The notes: a model not told the origin generated them from the sequence alone. Positions 47,825 through 58,049 are shown, counted from the first letter of the stretch. The stretch is 64,000 nt of DNA from Mesosutterella porci (GCF_022134585.1 NZ_JAKNCT010000007.1:100782-164781); one strand, 5' to 3'. Numbers and translations: made by a program.

Positions 47825-49698
47825 CCTGAAAGTCGTCTAATGCCCGCATAAAATCGCCAGATATCAATCTGGGAACCGTCGAAATAATTGAAATTTCGCC
47901 GGTTTTTTCTTGACTTATTTAGTGTTGCTATTATATAATATGAATACACTATAGGAGATCGCCATGCCGCGTCCTTTTACGGGAAAAATTCACATCGGCA
48001 CCCGCCGCATCACCCGCCCCAATGGGGACGTCTACGTTTACGAACGCCAGACGCAGTACGATCCGCAAACCCGCAAGACCAGGACGATTAAAACAACTTT
48101 GCTGGGAATTCTTGATCCCGAAACGGGGAAAATCAGGTCGACAAGGAAAAAATCGATTAAAAAGGTCTCGTCTAAGACTTCAAGGCAGTGCACCGGCACG
48201 ACGGATCTTCTGGAGTGGGTCTCGCGGCAGACCGGAATTTCCGATCAGCTGCGGATGAGTTTCGGAGAACCCGCCGCTCAAAAAATTGACACGGTCGCGC
48301 GCTACCTGGTCGCCACCGACGGGGCCCCGATGCCCCGCATCGAGTCCTGGCAGATCACCCACCCGACTCCTTATGCTCCCGGGTTGAGCGAAGACGTTTA
48401 CGGAAAACTCTTCCACGACGTGGGAGTCAATGAGGACGGCCAGCAGAAGTATTTCTCGCAGCGGGCGGCATGCCTCAGCACCAACCCCTGCATTGCATTC
48501 GACTCGACCACGATTTCGACCTACAGCCACAACCAGACCGAAGCAAGACAAGGCTTCAACAAAGACCGGGACGGACTCAACACCATCAAGCTGCTGACTC
48601 TGTACTCGACGTCGGACAGGCAGCCGATCGCTTTTGCAAAACAGCCCGGTAACATTCCCGATGTCATTTCGATCAAAAACACCCTCAGGCAGATCAAGTG
48701 CCTTCCGCTGGCCAGGCCCGTCGTAGTGACGGACAACGGCTTCTGCAGCCAGAGCAATATGGCCGAATTCGCCCGCGGCAACATGAAGTTCCTGACGCTC
48801 ATCCGCTCAAGCGTCTCCTGGGTGCGGGAAGAAATCGACGCCGCCCGGGAAGAGGTGGGCAGACTTGAAGCCGTGTGCTCCTTCGATCAAAAGGTCAGCG
48901 GCGTCACCCGCCGCCGCATGCACCGGCTTTCTGTGGTCCGGCAGCGCACGCGCGGCGGCTTTGCCGCCGGTGAAACGGAAGAGTTTGAACGCCGTCTGTA
49001 TGTTCATGTCTTCTACAACCGGGACAACATCGGCAGGGACGAACAGAATTTAATTGATGATCTGCTCGAACTCAAGCGCACGGTTGAGGCGGGAGACCCT
49101 TTGAGCGAAGCAGGCAGGAGGAAAGCCGAAAAATTTCTCATCTGCAGCCGTGTCGGCCGGGGAGGCGCGCTCAAGGTCTCGTTTAACGAAGACGCCTTCA
49201 GGCAGGCCAGGAAGTACTTCGGCTTCTTCGTGCTCGTTTCGAACGAGGTCAAAAATGCCGACGAAGCTCTGAGAATGCACCGGGAGAGGGAGAAAATCGA
49301 GGAGATGTTTGATGTGCAGAAGAACTCGCTTGACGGCAGGCGACCTCGCGTGTGGTTCCCGGACAGCCTCAAAGGCAGGCTCTTCTGCCAGTTCGTAGCG
49401 CTCGGCTATCACTGCTTCCTGACGAAGGCCATTGATGCCGTGAAGGAAAAACTCGGCAGAGAAGACGCATCAAAGACACAGTCGCAACTCGAGCTGGAGC
49501 GCAGCCTCAAGCGGTGGCTTGAGGCGCACTCCCTGGTTCAGATTCTGGAGTGGTTTGATTGTGTTGAAACGACGACCGTCCAGACACCCAGAGGCGCTCA
49601 GCGCTGGAGCACGGAATCCATTCGGCGGGACGAGCTGCTGCTTGAAATGCTGGGAGTCACTCACTGAATTTTCGTGGTTTCATTAGACGACTTTCAGG
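47825..49698. mobile_element. IS1634-family element B, inserted into element A
   Basis: An 1,874-base element bounded by perfect 18-bp inverted repeats (CCTGAAAGTCGTCTAATG at 47825-47842 and its complement at 49681-49698). It is flanked by the direct repeat ATGAAC at 47819-47824 and 49699-49704. The perfect ends and duplication show a recent, intact insertion. It carries one full-length transposase gene on the plus strand. Confidence 0.95.
47964..49667 (+). CDS. IS1634-family transposase of element B
   Basis: A 567-residue DDE transposase, full length. The first catalytic Asp lies in IAFDSTTISTYS near residue 175 and the second in VVTDNGFCSQSNM near 257. The Glu lies in REREKIEEMFDVQK, which keeps the R-(3)-E-(6)-K spacing of the IS4-type signature with His at the Tyr position. 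GGAG lies eight bases before the ATG. The distance from stop to the right repeat is only 13 bases. It is probably active. It shares architecture but little sequence with the transposase it interrupts. Confidence 0.93.
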   Translation: MPRPFTGKIHIGTRRITRPNGDVYVYERQTQYDPQTRKTRTIKTTLLGILDPETGKIRSTRKKSIKKVSSKTSRQCTGTTDLLEWVSRQTGISDQLRMSFGEPAAQKIDTVARYLVATDGAPMPRIESWQITHPTPYAPGLSEDVYGKLFHDVGVNEDGQQKYFSQRAACLSTNPCIAFDSTTISTYSHNQTEARQGFNKDRDGLNTIKLLTLYSTSDRQPIAFAKQPGNIPDVISIKNTLRQIKCLPLARPVVVTDNGFCSQSNMAEFARGNMKFLTLIRSSVSWVREEIDAAREEVGRLEAVCSFDQKVSGVTRRRMHRLSVVRQRTRGGFAAGETEEFERRLYVHVFYNRDNIGRDEQNLIDDLLELKRTVEAGDPLSEAGRRKAEKFLICSRVGRGGALKVSFNEDAFRQARKYFGFFVLVSNEVKNADEALRMHREREKIEEMFDVQKNSLDGRRPRVWFPDSLKGRLFCQFVALGYHCFLTKAIDAVKEKLGREDASKTQSQLELERSLKRWLEAHSLVQILEWFDCVETTTVQTPRGAQRWSTESIRRDELLLEMLGVTH

Positions 49699-49704
49699 AT
49701 GAAC
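49699..49704. repeat. Right copy of the 6-bp target duplication of element B
   Basis: ATGAAC next to the right inverted repeat of element B, identical to 47819-47824. The start codon of the interrupted element A transposase lies three bases further, at 49707-49709 on the minus strand. Confidence 0.93.
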
Positions 49705-49970
49705 GCCATGACGCACAGTTCAAAATATGAGATCTAAGTAGAACTATTATATTCTGAAATGTTTTACGGCGCCACGTATATTAATCGCTTGATTTGTTGG
49801 TGCTTCGTCTGTATACCGACTGACAAAAAGACGGTGTAGTTCTACTTTTCAAGAAATCTTGGGCTTAAGAACTATTTTTAATAGCCTGCGTCTTCCCGTC
49901 GCCTTAAGCCGGATCGTCACGACAACATTGGCCTTCGTGGTCCTGAGAATTTTTGGGGTTGTGTTCAGTC

Positions 49971-50381
49971 TTAGGCTGCGGTCCCGGCCGATACAGTGGC
50001 TTGAGGCCTGTACGCCGCGTCCTTTTCTCGTAGGATTCGCCACGCTATGCGGGCGAGCTTGGCCGCAATGGCACAGACCTTGACGCCGTACTTCTTTCCG
50101 GAAGCCTTGATTTTCCGAACCCAGTCGCCCGGGTTCAGGAGCCGGCCGTCGTGTCCCAGCGCCTGCACCTTGCGGACGAAGCAGTGGCTCCCGCCGCAGG
50201 CTTCCATCAGAACAACAGCGCGGGGCATGTTTGAGAGCATCTCAAGCAGTTTCCTGTGTGCGATGCGGGGGCGCTTGAGCACCATCTTCCGGTCTTTGTC
50301 GTAGCCGACGACATCGCAGTGGCTTTTGGCAAGATCAATGCCGATGACAACAGCGGGGTTGCTTGAAAAGGTAGAATTCAT
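49971..50381 (-). pseudogene. IS110-family transposase with internal deletion
   Basis: A 136-residue open frame against about 330-400 for intact IS110 transposases. The N-terminal RuvC-like DEDD part is present (VVIGIDLAKSHCDVVG with the first Asp, VLMEACGGSHCFVRKVQALGH with the Glu). The protein reaches LNPGDWVRKIKASGKK and then jumps to the C-terminal end (VCAIAAKLARIAWRIL). The middle, with the remaining Asp pair region and the Ser-containing Tnp domain, is missing. The frame is kept, so the deletion is in phase. The ATG has AGGAG at good spacing. A structured leader lies upstream. Confidence 0.85.
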
Positions 50382-50384
50382 GGT

Positions 50385-50458
50385 GGAGCGCTCCTCTTTT
50401 TGGGATAACTCAGTTATAACCCCGGGCGGGGTTATCTTCTGAGAAATAAGGGCGCTCC
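50385..50458. ncRNA. Nested-stem RNA structure upstream of the IS110 relic
   Basis: Three nested stems can form: GGAGCG/CGCTCC (50385-50390 with 50453-50458), CTCAG/CTGAG (50409-50413 with 50439-50443) and the perfect ATAACCCC/GGGGTTAT (50416-50423 with 50428-50435) closing a GGGC loop. IS110-group elements encode a bridge RNA upstream of the transposase gene, and this is the corresponding place. The identity is inference; it could instead be a terminator that shields the transposase from outside transcription. Confidence 0.45.
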
Positions 50459-50555
50459 TTTTGTTTTCTAATGAAGGTTTCATGATGGATGGTCGCTGAG
50501 TAATGCTCCGCCATAGGGGCTGACCATCTCATTAAGCCAAGACCGGTCTCGCGGC

Positions 50556-51209
50556 TTATTGCTGGTCTTTATCCGTATTATTGGGGTTTTCAACCTTTAA
50601 GGCTTCCAATCTTTTGTTTATTTCAGCGGCTGTCTGATATTCAAAGACCTTGACAACACGCTTAACCCCGCTTGTCTTTGCAGCCGCTGCAGCTGCCGCC
50701 TGACCTTCCTCTTCAGTCACAAGCCCCATCAGGTACACAATGCCGCGATCAACTGTGACTTTCATCTGATTGAGCGTTGCGTTGCTGGTGCCAATAATTC
50801 GACTGCGAACAGAGGCGGCCAGCGACGAATCCTTCATCCTCTGGCTGAACGAAGCGGGAACCTGCACCGCAAGTTCATTAATGACCTGAGACACCTCAAG
50901 ACTGCTGCGTGCCACACGGCCTGCCGTCTCTTTTTCTTCCTGAGTGAGCACTTCGCCGGTCAGCAACACTTTTCCGTTGTAGCAGGTCACCGTGAGATGC
51001 ATGTCATCAGACTTAATCTTCTGCCCAATTTCCCACTCTATGCGGCTTTCCATCACCTGATCATTAACCTGTGTCCCCGTAGTCCTTCGATCTGTTGCAA
51101 CCGTCGTCGCACCGGCAACGACCCCTCCAGCAAGGATCGGAGCACAGGCTGTCAAAGCGCCTGACGCCACAGCACCGGATGCCAGAAGCACCAACAGCTT
51201 TATTTTCAT
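50556..51209 (-). CDS. BON-domain outer-membrane lipoprotein (DolP/YraP-like)
   Basis: A 217-residue lipoprotein from the preferred ATG (MKIKLLVLLASG) with a lipobox LTAC. Two BON domains follow, one around VMESRIEWEIGQKIKSDDMHLTVTCYNGKVLLTGEV and one around SLAASVRSRIIGTSNATLNQMKVTVDRGIVYLMG. This is the DolP layout; DolP binds anionic lipid and supports outer-membrane integrity at division sites. It lies 17 bases after the Crp/Fnr-like gene on the same strand, so the two are probably co-transcribed. The usual neighbour (a SIS-domain protein) is absent. Confidence 0.87.
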   Translation of the reverse strand: MKIKLLVLLASGAVASGALTACAPILAGGVVAGATTVATDRRTTGTQVNDQVMESRIEWEIGQKIKSDDMHLTVTCYNGKVLLTGEVLTQEEKETAGRVARSSLEVSQVINELAVQVPASFSQRMKDSSLAASVRSRIIGTSNATLNQMKVTVDRGIVYLMGLVTEEEGQAAAAAAAKTSGVKRVVKVFEYQTAAEINKRLEALKVENPNNTDKDQQ

Positions 51210-51226
51210 GGTCAGCCCCTCAGAAA

Positions 51227-51943
51227 CTAGGCAAATTGAGACAGCCACTGTAAGTTTTCAAGCAGCTTCTCACGCCTTATCAATAAACTTCTATGAATTT
51301 TCTTAAAAATACCGCCTCGAATCCATAATAAAAGGATTTCATCCACTTTGGACACTTCGCAACCGATAATCTGAGCTATCAGCCGGCGAGGCGGAAGATC
51401 GGGCAGAGCTATCCATTCTTTCTTGTCATCGTACAGTTCCTGAACGGCCGCCCCGCTGCTTCTTAGAAAAAAAGCCACCAGAAACACACCCAACCTTCGC
51501 TCCGACTCTCCTGCTCTGCTCACCATCAGTCCGAGTCTATCAGCGAAATTGCAACCGGCATTGTATCCAGCCAGCTCCCGGTGCCACCGTCCATCATGAT
51601 CAGCGAGCTTAAGCAAAAGTTCCCTGGGTACCGTCAACAGCTCACAGCCGGTCACAGCCCAGTGCTGCCTTGACAGCTGATCATTGGCATACAAGGTATC
51701 TATACAGCCAATCAGGCTTCCCGGCAACGCAAGAGAAACAAAAAAAGAGGTATCGAAGCCCGGTAAAAAAACAGCCTTGGCTGCGATACCGGACTGTACA
51801 TAGATCACTCGCTCGAAAAGATTATCCGACTTATAAAGTACATCGCCCCGGTTCTTGGTCACTTTGTGCCCCAAATTGCGCACTATGACAGCTAGCGCTG
51901 GCGACACTTTTGGCACAAACCACGGTATTGAGGTTTTATCCAT
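51227..51943 (-). CDS. Crp/Fnr-like transcription regulator
   Basis: A 238-residue protein with an N-terminal cyclic-nucleotide-binding-like beta roll (GDVLYKSDNLFERVIYVQSGIAAKAV, then LALPGSLIGCIDTLY), a long connecting helix and a C-terminal winged helix (LPPRRLIAQIIGCEVSKVDEILLLWIRGGIF). The Fnr N-terminal cysteine cluster is absent, so it is not an Fe-S oxygen sensor. The recognition helix is poorly conserved against Crp. The ligand and targets are unknown. It is next to the candidate origin and upstream of the BON lipoprotein. Confidence 0.75.
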   Translation of the reverse strand: MDKTSIPWFVPKVSPALAVIVRNLGHKVTKNRGDVLYKSDNLFERVIYVQSGIAAKAVFLPGFDTSFFVSLALPGSLIGCIDTLYANDQLSRQHWAVTGCELLTVPRELLLKLADHDGRWHRELAGYNAGCNFADRLGLMVSRAGESERRLGVFLVAFFLRSSGAAVQELYDDKKEWIALPDLPPRRLIAQIIGCEVSKVDEILLLWIRGGIFKKIHRSLLIRREKLLENLQWLSQFA

Positions 51944-52021
51944 GGGACTTTTCTGCGGATCGGGAACTTCGAGCTGAATTGAAAGAGACAGACTTCGAAG
52001 CTTCCATTATATATTCTCGGG

Positions 52022-52253
52022 TTATTCCCAGTTTATCAACAGGAATACAAATCTCAAAACATTGTTTATTAAATAAATATTAAACTATTCACATATCCAC
52101 ACCTTATCTTTAGTGAAATATAAAAATATCCACAGGGCTTGAGAGAATAACACATGTAATATTTTGTCAGAAAACTTCAGTTATATTTTTGGGCTGAAAC
52201 TTATACACATTTGTCCACAGCCGATAAACTTCAAGACTTAAAAATTATCCCCA
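52022..52253. promoter_or_regulatory. Cluster of DnaA-box-like sites (candidate oriC)
   Basis: Eight 9-mers close to TTATNCACA occur within 232 bases, all in the same orientation: 52022 TTATTCCCA, 52033 TTATCAACA, 52085 CTATTCACA, 52093 ATATCCACA, 52126 ATATCCACA, 52201 TTATACACA (perfect), 52211 TTGTCCACA and 52245 TTATCCCCA. The surrounding 420 bases have no gene. Very AT-rich DNA follows immediately. Together this has the layout of a bacterial replication origin. An alternative is a DnaA-titration site. Confidence 0.75.
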
Positions 52254-52260
52254 AAGTATT

Positions 52261-52370
52261 CGACATGTCAACTCTTTGATTAATAATAAAAATATAAAGT
52301 TTCAAACAATTATCACGACAGTTATTATTGTTGTTTTTTAGAATTAAAAAATAAATACTTTAATTAATCA
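52261..52370. other. Very AT-rich stretch beside the DnaA boxes (candidate DNA-unwinding element)
   Basis: About 110 bases composed almost wholly of A and T, with tracts such as TTAATAATAA and AATTAAAAAATAAAT. It lies immediately after the last DnaA-like box and runs into the end of the 5'-nucleotidase gene. Such an AT-rich segment next to boxes is where strand opening starts in known origins. The role is inferred. Confidence 0.65.
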
Positions 52371-53311
52371 AAAGTGACAGAATTGATTCCAAAGGGCACC
52401 AGCACAGAGGGAACAGACTCAGAAGTAAGATGTCTGAGCTGATCATCAAAGAAAATATGAGGTTTAAGAACCTCCAGAACTTTGTCCTTGGGAAGTCCAT
52501 CCATTAAAAAAAGCTCGGCAGCATACATGCCGAAGCTTTTCAGCGTCGTAATCAGGCGCTGTTCACTTGGCGCACCTCTTGATGTGACTATGGCTATCCG
52601 TAATGCTGGAAGGTAATAAGGATCATTCTTTCCTTTTTCTGCATCTAGTTTCTGGATTTCTGAAAGCTTAGAAAATAAGGTCTGCAGAGGCCCGGCTTTC
52701 AAAGGTTGCAGACGTTTATCCGTCTCCTGCCGCTGGAAAGCCTGAATGCCTTCAGTCTGAAATTTACGTTCTGCCTCATCGTCCGCAATAACACCGTCAA
52801 AATCGAAGGCAATCCGCAAGCCGACATCATGCTCGGTATCCTTAAAATTGCTTGGAAGAACAAGTCCGGCCGGCAACCCGCAAGCATTAGCTTGAATGAC
52901 GCTTTGTCGGTTGGCTGATAAAAACAGACAGGCATTAAAAGCCTGCAAAAAAGGAAAGGTTGACTGCCCCGAAGTGAATGCCCCGGTCGTAATCGGGAGC
53001 TTGTAGTATCGGCAGGAATTAAAAAATCTCTGTCCGGTTTCCGGGCTGTTTCGTGACAGCACCACAACACGCACAGGTGATTTATCAGGAAATATTTCAT
53101 TGAGCTTCAGCAGTCTGCTAATAAACGGAAAGGCTACACCGGGCTTCAGAGGCTCATTCATGTGAGCGATCTGAAACTTTCGGTAGGCCGAAACTCCTTT
53201 TGTTTCAAACAAGCCGTGCTCTTTTTCCAAATCAAAAAGCGCTCGTGATGAGACTGCAACTATCAATTTGTCTTGCTTGTCTCTCTGTTGTAATGTCGCT
53301 GAAGTTGTCAT
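52364..53311 (-). CDS. 5'-nucleotidase (PF06189-like family)
   Basis: A 315-residue protein resembling the cytosolic 5'-nucleotidase family. The segments LIVAVSSRALFDLEKEH, FDFDGVIADDEAER (nucleophile Asp motif), IAIVTSRGAPSEQRLI (motif II) and IFFDDQLRHL (acidic motif) are those of the HAD-type 5-nucleotidases. The ATG chosen (MTTSATLQQRD) has GGAG seven bases upstream; the frame extends 18 codons earlier. Its stop lies inside the AT-rich region. Specificity among nucleotides is unknown. Confidence 0.85.
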   Translation of the reverse strand: MTTSATLQQRDKQDKLIVAVSSRALFDLEKEHGLFETKGVSAYRKFQIAHMNEPLKPGVAFPFISRLLKLNEIFPDKSPVRVVVLSRNSPETGQRFFNSCRYYKLPITTGAFTSGQSTFPFLQAFNACLFLSANRQSVIQANACGLPAGLVLPSNFKDTEHDVGLRIAFDFDGVIADDEAERKFQTEGIQAFQRQETDKRLQPLKAGPLQTLFSKLSEIQKLDAEKGKNDPYYLPALRIAIVTSRGAPSEQRLITTLKSFGMYAAELFLMDGLPKDKVLEVLKPHIFFDDQLRHLTSESVPSVLVPFGINSVTFD

Positions 53312-53536
53312 TTGAAGAGCTCCGTTTATTTCTAGCCCACGGTTGCAATAAGAGGCTGACAACACAGAATAAATATAACCAGTATTTCCAGGAAAAAGCA
53401 GTTTCTAGCGGAGGATCCGACAAACAGCCTGTATGGAAAGACGCATCCGCATTCAGGCCCTAACCTCTGGGGCTGAAGTGTTAATAGAGGACTGTCTTGT
53501 CCTGAAAAAAGTTGACTCGCAAACAGACGAGTCACT

Positions 53537-53920
53537 ATGTTTAAATACCAAACTGAGAAGCAACTCCTGTATTACAACAAGATCACCCAACTCCGCACAG
53601 AGAAAGGCCTGAGTATCCGGCAGCTCTGCAGGCTGTTCCCTGTCTCAGACAGCACTATTAAGCGCTGGCTGCGCAATCATGATGAAGAGCATCTTCGGAA
53701 AGGACCCAAGGCAATGCCCAAATCTCCAGGAAACCGCAGCAGCAGTGCTCCGAAGACAGCTGAGTCCGAACTGATCAGAACCCTTCGGGAGGAAAACGCG
53801 CGCCTGAAGGCGCAGGCAGCCGGAGAATCAATGCGCGCTGACGCTTATGAAGAGATGATTAACATCGCCGAGAGGCGGTTTAACATCCCGATTCGAAAAA
53901 AACGTGGCGCCAAACAGTGA
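53537..53920 (+). CDS. IS3-family transposase OrfA
   Basis: A 127-residue OrfA with a helix-turn-helix (LSIRQLCRLFPVSDSTIKRWLRN near residues 25-47) and a C-terminal leucine-zipper-like helix (LIRTLREENARLKAQ). It binds the element ends. The run of seven A at 53896-53902 is in the A-AAA-AAA arrangement relative to the reading frame and is a typical -1 slippery site, giving an OrfAB fusion. The stop overlaps the GTG of orfB by four bases. Confidence 0.92.
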   Translation: MFKYQTEKQLLYYNKITQLRTEKGLSIRQLCRLFPVSDSTIKRWLRNHDEEHLRKGPKAMPKSPGNRSSSAPKTAESELIRTLREENARLKAQAAGESMRADAYEEMINIAERRFNIPIRKKRGAKQ

Positions 53921-54903
53921 TCAGCCTGCGAGGCAGGGACTCGCGCAAATACAGCATTGAGAGCCTCTGCCGGCTGTTTGGCAAGACCAGGCAGGCCTTT
54001 TACAAGCATGATGAAAACCGGCTGCTTCGGATCAGGGCAAAGGAAGACTTTGCCATTTCATTCGTGCAGAAGGTTCGCCTGAAGGACCCCGGAATCGGAG
54101 GCAAACTCTGGCTTATGTACCGGAAAGAGTTTCAGGGAGGGGCTTTGCTGGGCAGGGACCGCTTTTCAGATGTCCTGGATCAGTGCGGCCTTAAGCTGAG
54201 ACAGCGCATCAGGAAGCCCCGGACAACGGATTCCACGCACGGACTGCCCGTGTTCTCCAACCTGGCGAAAGACTTCATTCCCACGGCGGTCAACCAATTG
54301 TGGGTCAGCGACATCACCTACATCACCATGTGGCTTGATAAGGAGCATGACGCCTTCTGCTATTTGTCTCTGGTACTGGACTCCTATTCAAAGGAAATCG
54401 TAGGCTGGGCATCAGGCCCTGCGCTTGCCGCCGAATTTACTCTGGCAGCGCTGGACATGGCCCTCAAGCGCCTTGACGGAGTTCCTGCGGGAAGCGTTCA
54501 TCTTTTCCATCACTCGGACCGAGGCTGCCAGTATGCCAGCGACCGCTATGTCAGCAGGCTGCGGTCCCGCGGGATCCGGATCAGCATGACTGAATCCGGC
54601 GATCCAAAGGACAACGCACAGGCGGAACGCATCAATAACACGATGAAGAACGAGCTCCTGAAGGGCGTCCGGTTCGAATCCATCCAGGAAGTAACGAAGG
54701 CGGTTGAGAAGGCCGTCAGGTTCTACAACGAGGAGCGTCCTCACATGAGCGTAGACATGAAGACACCAAGAGATGCTGCGGACAACGTTGGAGATATTCC
54801 TAAACGGCGGACCAGCCGCAGGGAGATGCACTTGAAAAATCAGCGCGACGCTTGCAATAACCCTGAGATATGTTTACTTTCGGATTCGTGCCGGCAGGGT
54901 TAG
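53917..54903 (+). CDS. IS3-family transposase OrfB (DDE integrase domain)
   Basis: A 328-residue catalytic part with an N-terminal helical region and the rve integrase core. The DDE triad is visible in WVSDITYI (Asp), HHSDRGCQYAS (Asp) and NAQAERINNTMKNELL (Glu). It ends with the YNEERPHMSVDMKTPRD segment typical of IS3. It lies in the -1 frame relative to orfA and starts with GTG when translated alone. All catalytic residues are present, so the element may be active. Confidence 0.93.
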   Translation: MISLRGRDSRKYSIESLCRLFGKTRQAFYKHDENRLLRIRAKEDFAISFVQKVRLKDPGIGGKLWLMYRKEFQGGALLGRDRFSDVLDQCGLKLRQRIRKPRTTDSTHGLPVFSNLAKDFIPTAVNQLWVSDITYITMWLDKEHDAFCYLSLVLDSYSKEIVGWASGPALAAEFTLAALDMALKRLDGVPAGSVHLFHHSDRGCQYASDRYVSRLRSRGIRISMTESGDPKDNAQAERINNTMKNELLKGVRFESIQEVTKAVEKAVRFYNEERPHMSVDMKTPRDAADNVGDIPKRRTSRREMHLKNQRDACNNPEICLLSDSCRQG

Positions 54904-55066
54904 TACAGCCGGCACTTTGGCAGTCAACTTCCGAAAGGAATAAGGCGACGGCAGTCCACTTATTTCGGGGTTAGGAGAAAGAAGTCAACTTTCTTCCGTT
55001 TTAGCAACTTAACCGAGTCAAACTTTTTAAAGGTTAAGAGGCAAAAGTAGTCAACCTATTTCAGGA

Positions 55067-55261
55067 AACTACAATTTCCTTCTGAATTTTTTCGTCAATT
55101 TTTGGATCTTCCTGTCTGAGTTTTACAAGATCACCGTAAGTTTTGACTGTCCTGGAAGAAGATCCACGGCGCTGTTTGCTGTAAATGTCTTCCACTATCG
55201 CAGCGTATTCCCTGCCATTGATCTTTGTTACCTTGAGCCGAAAAGACATGAAAAATCTCAC
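55067..55261 (-). pseudogene. Transposase N-terminal stub (IS1634-like), cut by the IS3 element
   Basis: A 66-residue open frame whose product (FRLKVTKINGREYAAIVEDIYS, then SSRTVKTYGDLVKL) resembles the N terminus of IS1634-type transposases, including a KxxGREYxxIVE pattern. It ends with a stop created at the right repeat of the IS3 element, so the IS3 insertion or its earlier history removed the rest. The corresponding C-terminal part was not found on the other side of the IS3 element. Confidence 0.6.
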
Positions 55262-55388
55262 AAAAGATTGTTATTTTAGACGCTAATTAGACACTTAATG
55301 TAGAAATATCTATTAAAAATCAATCAGATGAAATCGTGTATATAAAAATAGGGTTCTAACGGCTGATGAAAAAATAAAGGAATAAAAA

Positions 55389-55427
55389 TTTAAGCCGATG
55401 AAATATTAAGAATTTCATCGGCTTAAA
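55389..55427 (-). terminator. gyrB terminator
   Basis: A perfect 16-bp stem (TTTAAGCCGATGAAAT with its complement) closes a seven-base loop. Read on the minus strand it is followed by an AT-rich tract with a run of five T, so it can end gyrB transcription. It lies about 75 bases after the gyrB stop. Confidence 0.85.
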
Positions 55428-55502
55428 CTGCAAAGGCCCCTCTACGGAAACCTATGGAAGGATAGATGCACGGTTGGCGTAGGGATATTGAGAGAGGAGC
55501 GC

Positions 55503-58049
<2,547 letters not shown>

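Larger units (their letters stand above)
46183..49863. mobile_element. IS1634-like element A (about 1.8 kb), interrupted by element B
   Basis: The two ends are 30-bp inverted repeats, 46183-46212 and 49834-49863, matching at 28 of 30 positions and both ending in GTAGAACTACAC on the inner side. Removing the inserted element and one copy of its six-base duplication leaves about 1,801 bases, a normal length for this family. The bases outside the ends (ATTAAA and CTTAAG) share TTAA but give no exact target duplication. The transposase is on the minus strand and its stop lies inside the left repeat. Confidence 0.88.
53500..55066. mobile_element. IS3-family element (IS150-like), ends approximate
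   Basis: Left end TCCTGAAAAAAGTTGACT (from 53500-53501) and right end, whose complement reads TCCTGAAATAGGTTGACT, match at 16 of 18 positions. Between them lie overlapping orfA and orfB. The right noncoding part (54904-55066) holds three copies of AGTCAAC, at 54922, 54983 and 55049, so the true right end could be internal. No convincing target duplication was found. Confidence 0.8.

Noticed and set aside
46177..49869. A target duplication for the outer IS1634-like element
   Set aside because: The flanks ATTAAA and CTTAAG share only TTAA; no exact five- or six-base duplication could be placed.
49834..50083. A plus-strand open frame across the right IS end and the IS110 relic
   Set aside because: It reads antisense to the relic and spans an element boundary; no coding features.
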